Source of the DNA: Dendrophyllia cribrosa
Taxonomy: Eukaryota; Cnidaria; Anthozoa; Scleractinia; Dendrophylliidae
Assembly: GCA_024195265.1 (NCBI GenBank)
Contig: JAJLRJ010000008.1
Location: 5,082,017-5,146,016, forward strand
Direction: 5' to 3'
Length of the DNA stretch: 64,000 bases
In this document: piece by piece, positions 45,601 through 55,564 of the stretch
Layout of the letters: each line of letters starts with the position of its first letter
How positions within the stretch are numbered: position 1 is the stretch's first letter
Notes under the pieces: model-generated
Databases searched by the model: none
Told to the model about the DNA's origin: nothing
Seen by the model: only the letters and a program-made list of their open reading frames with translations
Translations under genes and position numbers: made by a program

Positions 45601-48600
45601 CCTCTGATCCAAAAGCAACTTACACTTTCAGAACCAGACCATGTGGATATGTTTTCGAAGTCTGAGGATGACCGCCGCTTCACATTTTTCGCGAGCCGCC
45701 GAATGCTTTTGCATTTGTTTCGCAATGCCCAACTAGAGCAGACAAATTTCACACTTAGCCGCCCCTCCCCCGTGTCCTTTAATTGGAATCTCCCAGATTC
45801 TGGGAGACACGTGACCAGCCTGAGCCAGGGTCTCTCTCTCTCTCGCTCCAGGGGGCGGGAAGAAGAGAGACCCTGGGAACGAGGTTGATTGAATGCTACA
45901 AAATGGGAGGTGGGGGCAGGCGGTTACTCCCCTGTACCGGGCCACAAAACGCTAATTTTGTGACCCTGTTTCAGACTAAATGTCAATAAAGATGCCCTGT
46001 TCCAGACGATTTTTTAAATTCTTTTCTACCCCAAAACTAAAGGCTTAAAACTAGTAAGCAGCACTGTGAACTTGTACAGTGGAACCCCGCCATACGACCA
46101 CCCCGTTAATACGACCACCCCGTTAATACGACCACCCCGTTATTACGACCACTTTTTTGTGGCCCGAACAAAAGCCCACTCATTTTCTTATCTGAAAACC
46201 CCGTTAATCCGACCACCCCGTTATTACGACCAACGACCACCTTTTGGAGTCCTCAATCGTTATTTTCTTTATAAAATTACCCCGTTAATACGACCAGTCA
46301 AAATGCCTGGTGAGGCTGCTGAACGAAAACGGACACAATCTGACAAACAATAACGCATTAATATTTTATTGCATGTTTTTAGGCAAAGGTGTTAGTGGTG
46401 AGCATGTTCAATTGATATGACATCCGGCAAATTGCAGTGTTCTGTAAAAAGGATGCATGAACAGATACTACAAAAGATCTGAAAGACTTTACTTTGCAAT
46501 ATTTCGAGGCTCTCAAAGTTATTTTGCCTTAATGTTTCTGCTGCCTTCCACTGTGGCTTTTCTCTTCAAGTCCATTTCCTGTTCTTTTCTCACAGATCGG
46601 TTATTTTGGAATGTTTTGCATTTTCTAGAGGCAAAGGGCAATATGAAAAGTTATTGCTAATGTACAAAGTGATTAAAAAGGGGAAGCCAGTTGAAGCTCA
46701 CAGACTTTTTTAAAATCGTTTCAACTTTGTAATAATTGTGAAAGTGTTGTAAGCTACAACATAGAAAACGGCTCTTCGGGACATTTCACTAGCAGCCCTT
46801 TCCTTTCATTACAAGAAACTGAAAGAAGTCAGTGTTTTTTCTCATTACTCAGTTTCGTTTACTGTTACATTGTTCAGTTGCATTAAATTGCGGTTGTAAG
46901 GTTGTTAATTAACTGCAAAAAGGTTGATTTATAGCGCAATTTAAGGTATACATGTAGTAGTATGTAGTTTGTAGTTTGTTGCACCATAATTTGACCCTAC
47001 CCCGTTAATACGACCACCCCGTTAATACGACCAAATTTCCATGGCCCGAAGGTGGTCGTATTAACGGGGTTCCACTGCAGTTGCAAAGCTCAAATACTCT
47101 TAAACGTTCTGTTTCGTCTCCTGACTAACATAGGCTTCGTCTACCCTATTCCAGAGTATCAATTAGCAATCTTTGTGCCATCCTCTGGGAAACTGATACC
47201 CTGTTCCAGACTATAGAATATTATCAGCTTAATTTATTGTATCAGCATAACTGAATAATACCACCCAGTAAATGTCACAAATTAATATTTTGTTCTCCTT
47301 CACAGTATGGACATACATATGGACGACGTATGATGCAGGGTACCCTTCGATATCAAATGGAAGAAAATTCGCAGTTTCGCGAAATCAGTCAAAGAAGAAT
47401 TTCAAAGATGTTAAAGAGGGTTGCCCCACATGCTCACAGGGAAAGGGTACATGACTTACTGGATAGAACAAATCCTATACCATACCATGCACCATATTTT
47501 GGCTATAAGGTGCATATGGACCAAAATGAGAAGTTAGCACAAGAGTTTGGGGTCACCCATGTCCCTGCTCTGGATGGCTGTAGTAGGATGGTTCTTGGGT
47601 TTATTACCATACCGAAAAAGAACCCAGTGCTTATTTACCAATATCTATTTCGGTAAGTGCTCATTTGGAAGCAGAAGTGTTTTAACCAGGGGCTTAAATC
47701 ACCAAACATGCACATGTTTAATTTTAGACCAAAAATTGTCTTAAAAATAAACCTGTGTGATTTTCTTTTCAATTTTTTGTGCCTCATTTACAGTCCAGAC
47801 TGTAAAAATGGCAATTATAACTCTCCCAATATAATTTATTGTACCCCCAATCCCTTCTATCTGCAGCCGACAGGAAGAAAAGGTGCCAAACATCATCTCT
47901 TGTGTTAAAATTCCCAATGAAGTACTTATCAGAAAATGTCAGCTAGGCTAACACAACTTCGTAATAATTCATTATTATTTAAGTCATTTGAGGTTTTAAT
48001 TCACGAGTTCTAGTGGTGATACATGTATCCATGCATCTTAATATTCTTCGTTCTGTTGTTTTACATTATTGGGTGTTATTGTTAATCATGCAATACTGAG
48101 TCTGTTGAAAAATTATTTTGCATTGGTTGGTAACTCAGGCCCAAAGAAGTAGCCTGTGAAGTCCTCGCTTCGCTCGCCGATTTTAACCTAACCCAATTCC
48201 CCAAAAAGAAGCCTGTTCACAGGCTACAAAGAAGGTGCTGGTCTTTTTTGTTGTTTCTTGCTCTTTTGCATCATTCTATTTTTTCTTTGTTTTGCACAGG
48301 CCCCTTCTCCTTCAGTATGGGCTATTTGATCAGTTACATGTAGACCATGGAACAGAATTTTGCCTCTGCATCTTTGTACAGGAGCTACTTAAAAATAGAC
48401 GCAGTGATATCAGCAGAGCCCCTTGGAGGCAAACTACATCTACCAAGAATTACAGGGCAGAGAGGCTTTGGCCAGAGGAAAACTCAAGAGTAAATTATCC
48501 TCTTAAAAAGGCACTTTGCTTTATTAAAGAGCAGGAGATCTTTAACATGGAGGACCCTCTGGTTAGTTTTGCTGTGTCTTGGGTAACTCTACACGTCAGC

Positions 48601-49369
48601 AAAGTGGGATCAGAAAACTTTGTCAACTCTTGGAACTATCACCGAATTCCAGGTGAGTGGTGGTATTTAGTCACCAAGTCATGCATTTTCCTGTAGGAGT
48701 ATTTTCTTGCTGAATAAAGTTCAAATTAGACATGTAAGAGAACTTTTTATAGCATTATGATTTCATTCTGTATCCTGTAGTGTCTAGAAGTAGAGTGGTT
48801 TTTGTTCGTAAAAATGATAATTTGATCAGCCACATGATTATTTCAGGGTATAACATAATTGTCAAAATACCGGTAGCTCATGCATGCCTATGTTTTATGT
48901 TATGTTCAGTTCTGCTAATATTATTGTTCTAAGCCATATTATACGTCTGGTGAAAGTGGCTAGTGGGATAAAGTTGCAAGACTAGCCAATTGAAAATTTA
49001 ATAACCACACAGTTTATCATTGTATGAAGTTCAGGCAACTATAAGACTTAAATCCTGTAATTTGTACTGGTATTTTCACTTATAGGGCCACAAGGGTGTA
49101 TACCCATTGAGAAAATGGCTGAAATAAACCAGGCTGTTCAGTTGGAACCGCATCTGATTCCTTCAACAGCAGAGGTCGTGCGAATGTATGAAGAACGAGG
49201 AGGGAGGTTGAATACTGACCCTAGCATTGGTTATGATCCAATTGCATGTTATGACCATCTTCAAGAATCAAGAGAGTACCTATTTTCATCTCAAAATTCT
49301 TCTTTTGAGAGCATATTTTCTGATGTTGATCAGGAAAGGATTGATACATTTGTTACTGCTATCAAAAGA
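42652..49369 (+). CDS. Second rve-type transposase, at least five exons, 3' end missing
   Basis: Exons: 42652 to about 42755 (MSLLDLVGEEFIRGLVERG, helix-turn-helix start); about 44440-44571 (LSLRSIRRFCKERNI, donor CAG/GTGAGA); 47306-47652 (YGRRMMQGTLRYQ, FGYKVHMDQNEKL, LDGCSRMVLGF); 48300-48652 (LHVDHGTEF, NYRAERLWPEENSRVNYPLK); 49086-49369. Joins from the second exon onward keep phase perfectly; the first join is off by one base, so that boundary or exon is uncertain or damaged. The catalytic core is of the integrase type (D in HMDQNEK, D in VDHGTEF, E in AERLWPEEN), relative to but distinct from the 34462 transposase. Three insertions occupy its introns (42823-44403, 44589-45886, 46077-47077). 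After the last donor (GTAGG) a LINE tail begins at once, and no further exon is seen. The enclosing element's termini were not found. Confidence 0.65.
42823..44403. mobile_element. TIR element with 8-bp TSD (hAT-like)
   Basis: GCTCTTTG is duplicated at 42815-42822 and 44404-44411. Ends ACAGGGTACAGAGGAGCTCT and the imperfect complement continue inward for about 120 bp (TTTGATCGTACAAGACG, TTTGGCCCGCGGTAC). The interior contains repeat copy B (43367-43930) and no transposase. An 8-bp TSD and CAG-type ends suggest hAT. Confidence 0.75.
43367..43930 (+). repeat. Dispersed repeat, copy B (uninterrupted)
   Basis: Uninterrupted relative of 24108-27290. It provides the empty sites for the Penelope insertion (near 43440) and for the long-TIR element (near 43835). 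Confidence 0.75.
44589..45886 (-). mobile_element. 1298-bp TIR element, copy 2
   Basis: Inverted copy of 32184-33481 with identical length and very high similarity. Flanks GATTGAATGCC (44578-44588) and GATTGAATGCT (45887-45897) match at 10 of 11 bases. It sits 17 bp downstream of a splice donor of the second rve transposase. Confidence 0.85.
46077..47077. mobile_element. Tigger/pogo-like non-autonomous element, 1.0 kb
   Basis: CAGTGGAACCCCG at the left and CGGGGTTCCACTG at the right, with subterminal TTAATACGACCACCCCG repeats. TA precedes the left end; the right side reads CA, probably a decayed TA. No transposase inside. It lies in intron 2 of the rve gene. Confidence 0.75.
47078..47305. 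other. Intron remainder with CCCTGTTCCAGACT repeats
   Basis: Copies of the motif CCCTGTTCCAGACT occur at about 45993 and 47202, on both sides of the Tigger-like element, with related sequence in between. No coding sequence. Confidence 0.4.
47653..48299. other. Intron 3 of the second rve transposase
   Basis: GT at 47653 and AG at 48298-48299, with a pyrimidine-rich acceptor tract. A short hairpin with GAAGCCTGTTCACAGGCTAC lies at about 48209. Nothing else recognised. Confidence 0.55.
48653..49085. other. Intron 4 of the second rve transposase
   Basis: GTGAGT donor and TATAG acceptor. No embedded repeat is recognised. Confidence 0.55.
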
Positions 49370-49372
49370 GTA

Positions 49373-49882
49373 GGTTTTTTTTAGTTTTTTTTATTGAGTG
49401 GTACTGAACGTGTTATTAATATTACGTAAATGATAGGTAAATAAATATGGTGTAAAAATACATAAAAGAAAAGGTGAGAAAGGTGACAACAAGCAAAAGG
49501 AAATATGTATACACATATACATATACATATAAAGGAGTTGATATTTTGACTATCCGATTTATTTGCGTTTTTGATTTGTGCTTTTCTATATCGAGTTTAC
49601 TTTTAAGAACGGCAAGGAAGGTTTCAAAGAAGTACTGGTCTTTCTCTCTCGAAGCGGTGTAAATGTAATGTTTCGCTATTATTTAAACAGAGGTTCAAAC
49701 CAAGTTGTAGGGCAAAATTTTTTGTAAAGCCATAGATGATATTTTCTTCATTAAGTTCGATGGAGTCATCATTTTTGGTATTCCACCAATGTGTAAATTT
49801 TGTCCAGAAGCTTTGGACATGTAAGCAAGATACAAATAAATGTTTTAATGTTTGCTTTTGTTCGCACAGGTGGCATTGATCT
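49373..49882 (-). pseudogene. 5'-truncated LINE, zinc-binding C-terminus of the RT protein
   Basis: The minus strand reads LLDQCHLCEQKQTLKHLFV and CLHVQSFWTKFTHWW, the zinc-binding (zf-RVT) region found after the reverse transcriptase in L1/CR1-type LINEs. It then reads NIIYGF and, after a frameshift near 49675, IIAKHYIYTASREK and further C-terminal residues. The 3' end is an A-rich tail (AATAAAAAAAACTAAAAAAAA on the minus strand, 49373-49397). The tail begins four bases after the last splice donor of the rve gene. Only the last half kilobase of the LINE is present. Confidence 0.7.
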
Positions 49883-50045
49883 AGTAGGTAGGAGCGTTGG
49901 GGGTTCGGGACCACAAAAAATAAGCCGCCAAATGCCCGAGTTACGCCCTCACACGAGTCATTGTCATTCCTCGTGTGAGGGCGTAACTCGGGCATTTGGG
50001 GGCTTATTTTTTGTGGTCCCGAACGCCCCAACGCTCCTAACTACT
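49883..50045. repeat. Near-perfect 160-bp palindrome at the Polinton left border
   Basis: Arms of about 75 bp (from AGTAGGTAGGAGCGTTGG through TTCGGGACCACAAAAAATAA and CGAGTTACGCCCTCACACG) are mirrored almost exactly around a loop of about 12 bases (TCATTGTCATTC). The outer ends read AGTAG and CTACT; Polinton termini begin with AG. No TSD is visible around the palindrome. Confidence 0.8.
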
Positions 50046-50066
50046 CACTGTGAACGCTGGTCCGGT

Positions 50067-50199
50067 ACGAGACCACCACCCCATGGCGGTATAGCCAATT
50101 GAAGAAATCCCACCCCTGTATATACCCACCCACATGGCAATGGCACAGGGCCCCGGTACGAGACCACCAATTGGAGAAAATAAAACCCCTGTATATAAC
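50067..50199 (+). promoter_or_regulatory. Duplicated leader/promoter of the polymerase gene
   Basis: Two tandem copies of a block (GGTACGAGACCACC, then CCAATTG-AGAA, then CCCCTGTATATA, then ATGG) at 50067-50137 and 50154-50205. The CTGTATATA box lies 6-14 bases before the proposed start in the second copy. Confidence 0.6.
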
Positions 50200-53100
50200 A
50201 TGGCGGTCCAACGTCTTGACTTCAATCCAAGGAACCACGATTACTTCGGTAATTGGTTGCATGGTTATAAGATGAACGTCCCTGGTGATTACCCCATCAA
50301 GGACCTCAATTCATTCTTCATAACTAATCGGGCGGCTTTTCTCCAGAAAATTGCACGCGAAGTCACAGAGCTTGGTGGGGTGAAGGTCACTTTGTCATTC
50401 GATGTTCACTTTTCAATGGAAGGCGAGGACAATCGAAAAATTAATCACTTCTTTTGGAACGCTAATCCACTGCTTGTAACACATCTCTATCAGCTTCGAG
50501 AGGAGGGCACCCTGGAAGGCATTGTCAATGATTTTGAGGAAGAGATTGCCAGATGGCAGCAGCTGGGTTCTGGTTGGGTGATTGAGAACATCAAAACTGT
50601 TTACCTTGAGTTCGGGACATACCACCCTCTACGAGGTGGCACATTTATCCCAACCCCATCAAAACTCAGGCCAAAGCAGGCTATCATCAATGTGAAGAAC
50701 AGAGATAACATGTGTCTGCGCTGGGCACTGCGATCGGCATTGTTTCCTGCAAATGTTCACTCAGACAGGCCAGGCAGTTATCCCATTGATGATGGTCTAG
50801 ACTTCACCGGAATCGATTTTCCAACACCATTGAGTCAGATTTCCAAGGTTGAGCGTCAAAACAACCTTCCAATCAACATTTATGGCTGGAAGAACAACAA
50901 GGTGGTTGTGATCAGAGTCAGTGAGCTAGAGGATCCCAATCTGCGAAGGATTAATCTGATGCTGCTCACAAACACTCACACCTCGCATTATTGTTTCATC
51001 AAGAGCATGAGCAGACTTCTACACAGTGATTTCAACGCAAGGCGCCGCATGCATCACTGTGACAGGTGCCTCCAAGCCTTTTCTTCAGAACGGGTTCTCA
51101 CCGATCATCTATTCTATTGCAGAGGAGTCAAAGGCATGCCAGCACGAGCTGAAATGCCAAAAGAAGGCGAAAACTTCCTCTACTTCAAGAACTTCCAGAA
51201 CCAGATGAAGAAGCCTTGGGTCATCTATGCTGACTTTGAAAGCATTGTCGAAAAAGTCCACGGCTGCATACCAGATCCCCAACAGAGCAGCACCACTGCA
51301 ACATCCGTACATAAACCATGCGGGTTCTGCATGTTGGCTGTTCGCTCTGATGGAGAGACAAAGGGGCCTTATCTATACAGAGGAGAGGATGCGGTGCCAG
51401 TCTTTCTCGACACTCTTCAACAGTTGGAAGGAGTGATTAGAGACGAGCTGCAACACAAGGCACCACTCACCATGAGAAGAGCTGACTGGGCAGAGTTCGA
51501 CTGTTCTACAGATTGCCACATCTGTGACAAGCCTCTCATCAAGGACAACTTCAGGGATGCTATTGCAATCTATTCCCCAGACACTGGAGAATACGAGGGC
51601 TTGGTTCATAGGTTCACCAATGAATGTTACAAAGACTCATTCAAAGTCTTTTGCAACACCCATGACAGTGAACCAGATGAGCACCAATTCGTCGGGCCAT
51701 GGAACCAAAGGAAGGCAATTCCAGAGGACCTACCAGAGCAGGTCGATTGCCTCTACTGCCATGAGCCCCTCATACAAGACTCTGTTCGAGACGCAGTCAA
51801 AGATCATTGCCACGTCACAGGCAAGTATCGGGGTGCTGCTCACCATTCTTGCAACATCAACCATTTCAGAACCAACCCGAAAACGGAAATAATCCCGGTA
51901 ATCTTTCACAACTTGAAGGGTTATGATGCACACCACATCATGAGTGGAATTGCGGATGTGCATTCTGATTTGAAATGCATCCCAAACAACATGGAGAAAT
52001 ACATCTCTTTCTCTCTTGGTAAGCTGAGGTTCATTGACAGCTTGCAGTTCATGCAGTCAAGCCTCAGTGCCCTGGTTGATGCAAACAAGCCAGAGTCATT
52101 CACAATCACGGCAAGCCATGAGAAGAACCAAGCCAGACGCGGCCTTCTCCTGCAAAAAGGGATTTATCCATACGAATACATGGACTCTTGGGCTCGATTT
52201 GATGAGATCTCTCTCCCGCCGAAGGATGCCTTCTACAGCGAGCTCAAGAAGGAAGGCATCTCGGATGAAGAATACGCCCACGTGCAGAAAGTGTGGGAGG
52301 TATTTGGATGCAAGACGCTGGGGGATTACCACGACCTCTACCTTGAGACAGATGTGCTTCTTCTGGCTGATGTTTTCGAGAACTTCAGAAAGACATGTCT
52401 GCGGAACTACAAGCTTGACCCGGCACATTATTATACAAGCCCTGGTCTCTCATGGGACTCTCTTCTCAGGTATACGAAAATCAACCTGGAGCTGCTCACA
52501 GACGTCAACATGCACCTCTTTGTTGAAAGGGGCTTGCGAGGCGGCATATCCATGGAGAGCAGGCGGTACTGTAAGGCCAACAACCCCTATCTTCGTGACC
52601 ACAACCCCAACGAAGAGTTAAGTTACATCATGTATCTCGACGCGAACAATCTCTATGGATGGGCTATGAGTCAGCCTCTCCCCGTTGGTAACTTCGCATG
52701 GTGGCCTGTCTTTCCAACACAACACCAGATCAGGAGATTGAGGCCAAACAGAAAGATTGGTTACATTCTCGAGGTTGATCTTGAGTACCCCGAGGAGCTG
52801 CATGATGAGCACAACGCTTATCCTCTTGCCCCAGAAAGTCATGTCGTTCCAAAGGAATGGATGTCGCCATACCAAAGGGCCTTGGCAGAGGGGCAGCCAG
52901 AAGACAGGACGCAGAAGCTGCTCCTTACCCTTAACAACAAATCCCGGTACGTGCTGCATTACAGAAATCTTCAGCAGTACCTGGATCTTGGGATGAAGTT
53001 GACGAAAATCCACAAAATGCTCAAGTTCGAGCAGAGGGCTTGGATGGAGCCATACATCTCCCTGAACACCGAGCTCAGGAAGAAGGCCACTTCCGACTTC

Positions 53101-53904
53101 GAGAAGAACTTCTTCAAGCTCATGAACAACTCCGTCTTCGGCAAGACAATGGAGAACCTCAGAAACCGAATCGACATGAAGCTTGTACGGGCGCACGAGC
53201 AGGACAAGCTGAGAAAGCTCATCGCAAGCCCACTGTTTTCCAGAGCAACAATCTTTGGACCCAAACTAGCGGGTCTCCAGATGCACAAGGAGAAAATCAA
53301 ATTAAACCGCCCAGTTTACACAGGCATGTGCATCCTTGATCTATCCAAAACACTGATGTACGACTTCTATTACAAACATTTCAAGCTGAAATATGGCCAG
53401 TGCGTAGACCTACTCTACACAGACACAGACTCTCTGCTCCTCGAGATCAAGACGGATGATGTCTATAAAGACATGGAGAACCTTCTGGATGAACTCTACG
53501 ACACAAGTGATTATCCCAAGGACCATCCACTCCACAGCCAGAAGAACAAGAAGGTCATCGGCAAGATGAAGGACGAGTGCGCAGGTAAGCCGATCTCGGA
53601 GACTGTGTGTCTTCGCTCGAAGATGTACGCAATCCTTCTGGATGACGACAAAAACATCAAGAAAGCAAAGGGCACCACCAAGGTTGTCACAAAGAAAGAG
53701 ATCACCCACCAGAATTACAAGGACGCCCTCTTCGACAGGAGAACCTTCAAGCACGGGATGGACAGGATCCGAAGCAAAGGCCACCAAATCTTCGGTGAGC
53801 ATCTAAACAAGACAACGCTCTCGCCCTTTGACTCAAAGCGCTGGATCAAGGATGATGGCGTCCACACGCTGGCATATGGTCACAAAGACATCGGCGGCAA
53901 CTGA
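50200..53904 (+). CDS. Protein-primed family B DNA polymerase (Polinton)
   Basis: Replicates linear element DNA by protein priming. About 1234 residues from ATG 50200, chosen because it sits just after the TATA-like box; the frame extends 22 codons upstream. An N-terminal region of unknown function is followed by paired Cys motifs (HCDRCLQAF, CHICDKPL) and KDHCHVTGKYRGAAHHSCN, which resembles a treble-clef/endonuclease VII-type zinc site. Exonuclease motifs: VIYADFESIVEK (Exo I) and IFHNLKGYDAHHIM (Exo II); a third lies near DLYLETDVLLLADVF. Polymerase motifs: A (YLDANNLYGWAMSQPLP), B (KLMNNSVFGKTMEN) and C (LLYTDTDSLLLEI). All catalytic carboxylates are present and no stops occur. The 3' end overlaps the convergent integrase gene by 25 bp. 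Confidence 0.92.
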   Translation: MAVQRLDFNPRNHDYFGNWLHGYKMNVPGDYPIKDLNSFFITNRAAFLQKIAREVTELGGVKVTLSFDVHFSMEGEDNRKINHFFWNANPLLVTHLYQLREEGTLEGIVNDFEEEIARWQQLGSGWVIENIKTVYLEFGTYHPLRGGTFIPTPSKLRPKQAIINVKNRDNMCLRWALRSALFPANVHSDRPGSYPIDDGLDFTGIDFPTPLSQISKVERQNNLPINIYGWKNNKVVVIRVSELEDPNLRRINLMLLTNTHTSHYCFIKSMSRLLHSDFNARRRMHHCDRCLQAFSSERVLTDHLFYCRGVKGMPARAEMPKEGENFLYFKNFQNQMKKPWVIYADFESIVEKVHGCIPDPQQSSTTATSVHKPCGFCMLAVRSDGETKGPYLYRGEDAVPVFLDTLQQLEGVIRDELQHKAPLTMRRADWAEFDCSTDCHICDKPLIKDNFRDAIAIYSPDTGEYEGLVHRFTNECYKDSFKVFCNTHDSEPDEHQFVGPWNQRKAIPEDLPEQVDCLYCHEPLIQDSVRDAVKDHCHVTGKYRGAAHHSCNINHFRTNPKTEIIPVIFHNLKGYDAHHIMSGIADVHSDLKCIPNNMEKYISFSLGKLRFIDSLQFMQSSLSALVDANKPESFTITASHEKNQARRGLLLQKGIYPYEYMDSWARFDEISLPPKDAFYSELKKEGISDEEYAHVQKVWEVFGCKTLGDYHDLYLETDVLLLADVFENFRKTCLRNYKLDPAHYYTSPGLSWDSLLRYTKINLELLTDVNMHLFVERGLRGGISMESRRYCKANNPYLRDHNPNEELSYIMYLDANNLYGWAMSQPLPVGNFAWWPVFPTQHQIRRLRPNRKIGYILEVDLEYPEELHDEHNAYPLAPESHVVPKEWMSPYQRALAEGQPEDRTQKLLLTLNNKSRYVLHYRNLQQYLDLGMKLTKIHKMLKFEQRAWMEPYISLNTELRKKATSDFEKNFFKLMNNSVFGKTMENLRNRIDMKLVRAHEQDKLRKLIASPLFSRATIFGPKLAGLQMHKEKIKLNRPVYTGMCILDLSKTLMYDFYYKHFKLKYGQCVDLLYTDTDSLLLEIKTDDVYKDMENLLDELYDTSDYPKDHPLHSQKNKKVIGKMKDECAGKPISETVCLRSKMYAILLDDDKNIKKAKGTTKVVTKKEITHQNYKDALFDRRTFKHGMDRIRSKGHQIFGEHLNKTTLSPFDSKRWIKDDGVHTLAYGHKDIGGN

Positions 53905-54869
53905 GTGCCCGGTGGCACAACCATCAGCTCCTCACGAACGAAGCCTCGCTTAGGCCCATCGTAAAGGTAATAAACCACTGGCTCATTCGGCTTGGTGACA
54001 ATCCTTTGTATTTGGTAGACCTTCAAAGACCAGATCGGGTCAGTCGCACGCCTCCCACCCCCTTCCAGTTCACCAGGCTGGTACAGATATCTCACACTCA
54101 CCCGTGGTGGGAGCTTTTTCTCCTTCTCCCCAACTGGCCTAGCATATGGCGTCGCAGGCTTGGAGGATATTGCTTTCTCTTTGATGGCATCCTTTGGCTT
54201 CTTGCCAGTGAGTCTTGTTACTTCATTGTTCAAGGCCGAGACAACATCTGGCAGTCTTTTGACCCATGCTGTCGAACGGCCAGAGGGCATATTCATTTCA
54301 ACGGCATACTGATAACCAAACAACCTTTCAGCCAGGGTGCGATTGAATCTCTCCACAATTGCTTGGTCTCTGTGGATATCAACCCGCCCGCGACGAATGG
54401 TCGTTTTGTTGTTTTCCATTGTTAGAGTCACAGCACCCATAAACTCTTTCCCAGGGTCAACTTGCAAGAGTTGCGGCCATTTCAAAGGCCCACGTCTGTA
54501 AATCTTCTGAAATGCCCTTGAGACTTCTTCAGACTCTTTCGAAGTCAGAGGCTCTGCTGCTTTGTATCGGCTAGCCACATCCACAAGGGTTAATGCGTAT
54601 TTGTAAACCTTTCTCCCGCGTGGAAGTTTGTCGTGGGGCAGGAAGAGAAGATCTGCTTGATGCACTGAATTGGGTAATGAGACATCAAACTTGGGCCTAG
54701 GGATATGGCGCGGCGCTGGGAGGTAAACTTGCCAAAGGGCTTGTTTGACCAGCCATTTCTTTGCGGCATCATCAGAGACCTTGGCTGCTGCAGCTAGCTT
54801 TTTGACAGCGGCAAGACCTTTCCAATACCCTTTCGGACTGTAATAGATCTTAGAGAGTTTGGTCTCCAT
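53880..54869 (-). CDS. Retroviral-type integrase of the Polinton
   Basis: Inserts the element's ends into chromosomal DNA. 329 residues: a basic N-terminal helical part, then the rve core with D in VHQADLLFLPHD, D in LLQVDPGKEFMG and E in AIVERFNRTLAERLFG, followed by a chromodomain-like C-terminus (DPIWSLKVYQIQRIV, YYLYDGPKRGFVREEL). The ATG at 54869 follows an AT-rich start motif (AAACATATATACCCCT on the minus strand). Convergent with the polymerase and overlapping it by 25 bp; compact packing is normal for Polintons. Complete DDE triad, no disruption. Confidence 0.9.
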   Translation of the reverse strand: METKLSKIYYSPKGYWKGLAAVKKLAAAAKVSDDAAKKWLVKQALWQVYLPAPRHIPRPKFDVSLPNSVHQADLLFLPHDKLPRGRKVYKYALTLVDVASRYKAAEPLTSKESEEVSRAFQKIYRRGPLKWPQLLQVDPGKEFMGAVTLTMENNKTTIRRGRVDIHRDQAIVERFNRTLAERLFGYQYAVEMNMPSGRSTAWVKRLPDVVSALNNEVTRLTGKKPKDAIKEKAISSKPATPYARPVGEKEKKLPPRVSVRYLYQPGELEGGGRRATDPIWSLKVYQIQRIVTKPNEPVVYYLYDGPKRGFVREELMVVPPGTQLPPMSL

Positions 54870-54887
54870 AGGGGTATATATGTTTGT

Positions 54888-55325
54888 TTACAGAAAGCGA
54901 TAAGCCGCATACCCACCCGCAAGCAGGGTGCCTCCAATGAACGCAAGTTCGCCATTCTTCTGTTGTGTACTGGGCTTGTAGAAGTCAGAGAACTGAGGCT
55001 CTTTGTTGTCTTTGATTTGTTTATCTGGTTGCGTTTGGTGCATCTGGTTATACAAGACCAGGGCTTGGTCGGTGGTTTGGAAGTTTTTGCTAGCTTGGTG
55101 TTCCTTCCGATCATTGGCTGCAATCCAGTCGAGGAGCTTGGTGCGGTCCTTCTGGTATTTGGCGTAAGCCGCTTGGTATTGTTCCAGGGCGTGGTCATGT
55201 CGGATTTTCTCATCCATTGCTGCCTTTCCATTATCACCGGACAGATATTTTGCGAGATAATTGCCGCCCGTGAAAGCGGCCGCATTGAGAACAGCTCCGA
55301 GAGCCATTATTGCGATCGAAGCCAT
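54888..55325 (-). CDS. Small two-TM protein with central coiled coil
   Basis: 145 residues. A hydrophobic N-terminus (IAIMALGAVLNAAAF) and a hydrophobic C-terminus (AFIGGTLLAGGYAAY) flank a charged, Tyr-rich helical centre (EQYQAAYAKYQKDRTKLL). No family recognised. The position among structural genes and two membrane-seeking ends suggest a virion membrane or membrane-active protein. It starts at ATG 55325 after the motif ATATGTATACACA; 18 bp separate its stop from the integrase start. Confidence 0.7.
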   Translation of the reverse strand: MASIAIMALGAVLNAAAFTGGNYLAKYLSGDNGKAAMDEKIRHDHALEQYQAAYAKYQKDRTKLLDWIAANDRKEHQASKNFQTTDQALVLYNQMHQTQPDKQIKDNKEPQFSDFYKPSTQQKNGELAFIGGTLLAGGYAAYRFL

Positions 55326-55342
55326 TGTGTATACATATGATT

Positions 55343-55564
55343 TTACAAGTTGTCTGGGAGGATTTTCTGGTCCTCGAGATATTTCTTCAGCGCGATGGTG
55401 CCAGCCATGACGGCTGTGAACTTAACATAATTCATTAAGCTTGCACTGGGGTCGGCAGTTAAGTTCTCTTTGACGGTCTTTTTCCCAATCCAACCAATAC
55501 CAGCGACAAGGCCAGTGATTGTTGCGGCGTCGAGGATAGACTTCACAAGCTTGTTGTCAGACAT
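55343..55564 (-). CDS. Small membrane protein, 73 aa
   Basis: MSDNKLVKSILDAATITGLV start, a hydrophobic helix (ATITGLVAGIGWIG) and a second weakly hydrophobic helix (FTAVMAGTIALKKYL). No family recognised. Preceded by the start motif CATATGTATACC and about 18 bp before the downstream gene. Likely a virion or holin-like membrane component, by context only. Confidence 0.65.
   Translation of the reverse strand: MSDNKLVKSILDAATITGLVAGIGWIGKKTVKENLTADPSASLMNYVKFTAVMAGTIALKKYLEDQKILPDNL

Noticed and set aside
49624..50031. 135-codon minus-strand ORF as one gene
   Set aside because: It is a chance fusion of the palindrome at the Polinton border with a LINE zinc-binding remnant.
52034..53339. Long alternative-frame ORFs (up to 195 codons) inside the polymerase gene
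   Set aside because: Shadows of a GC-richer, codon-biased gene whose motif-bearing frame is clear.
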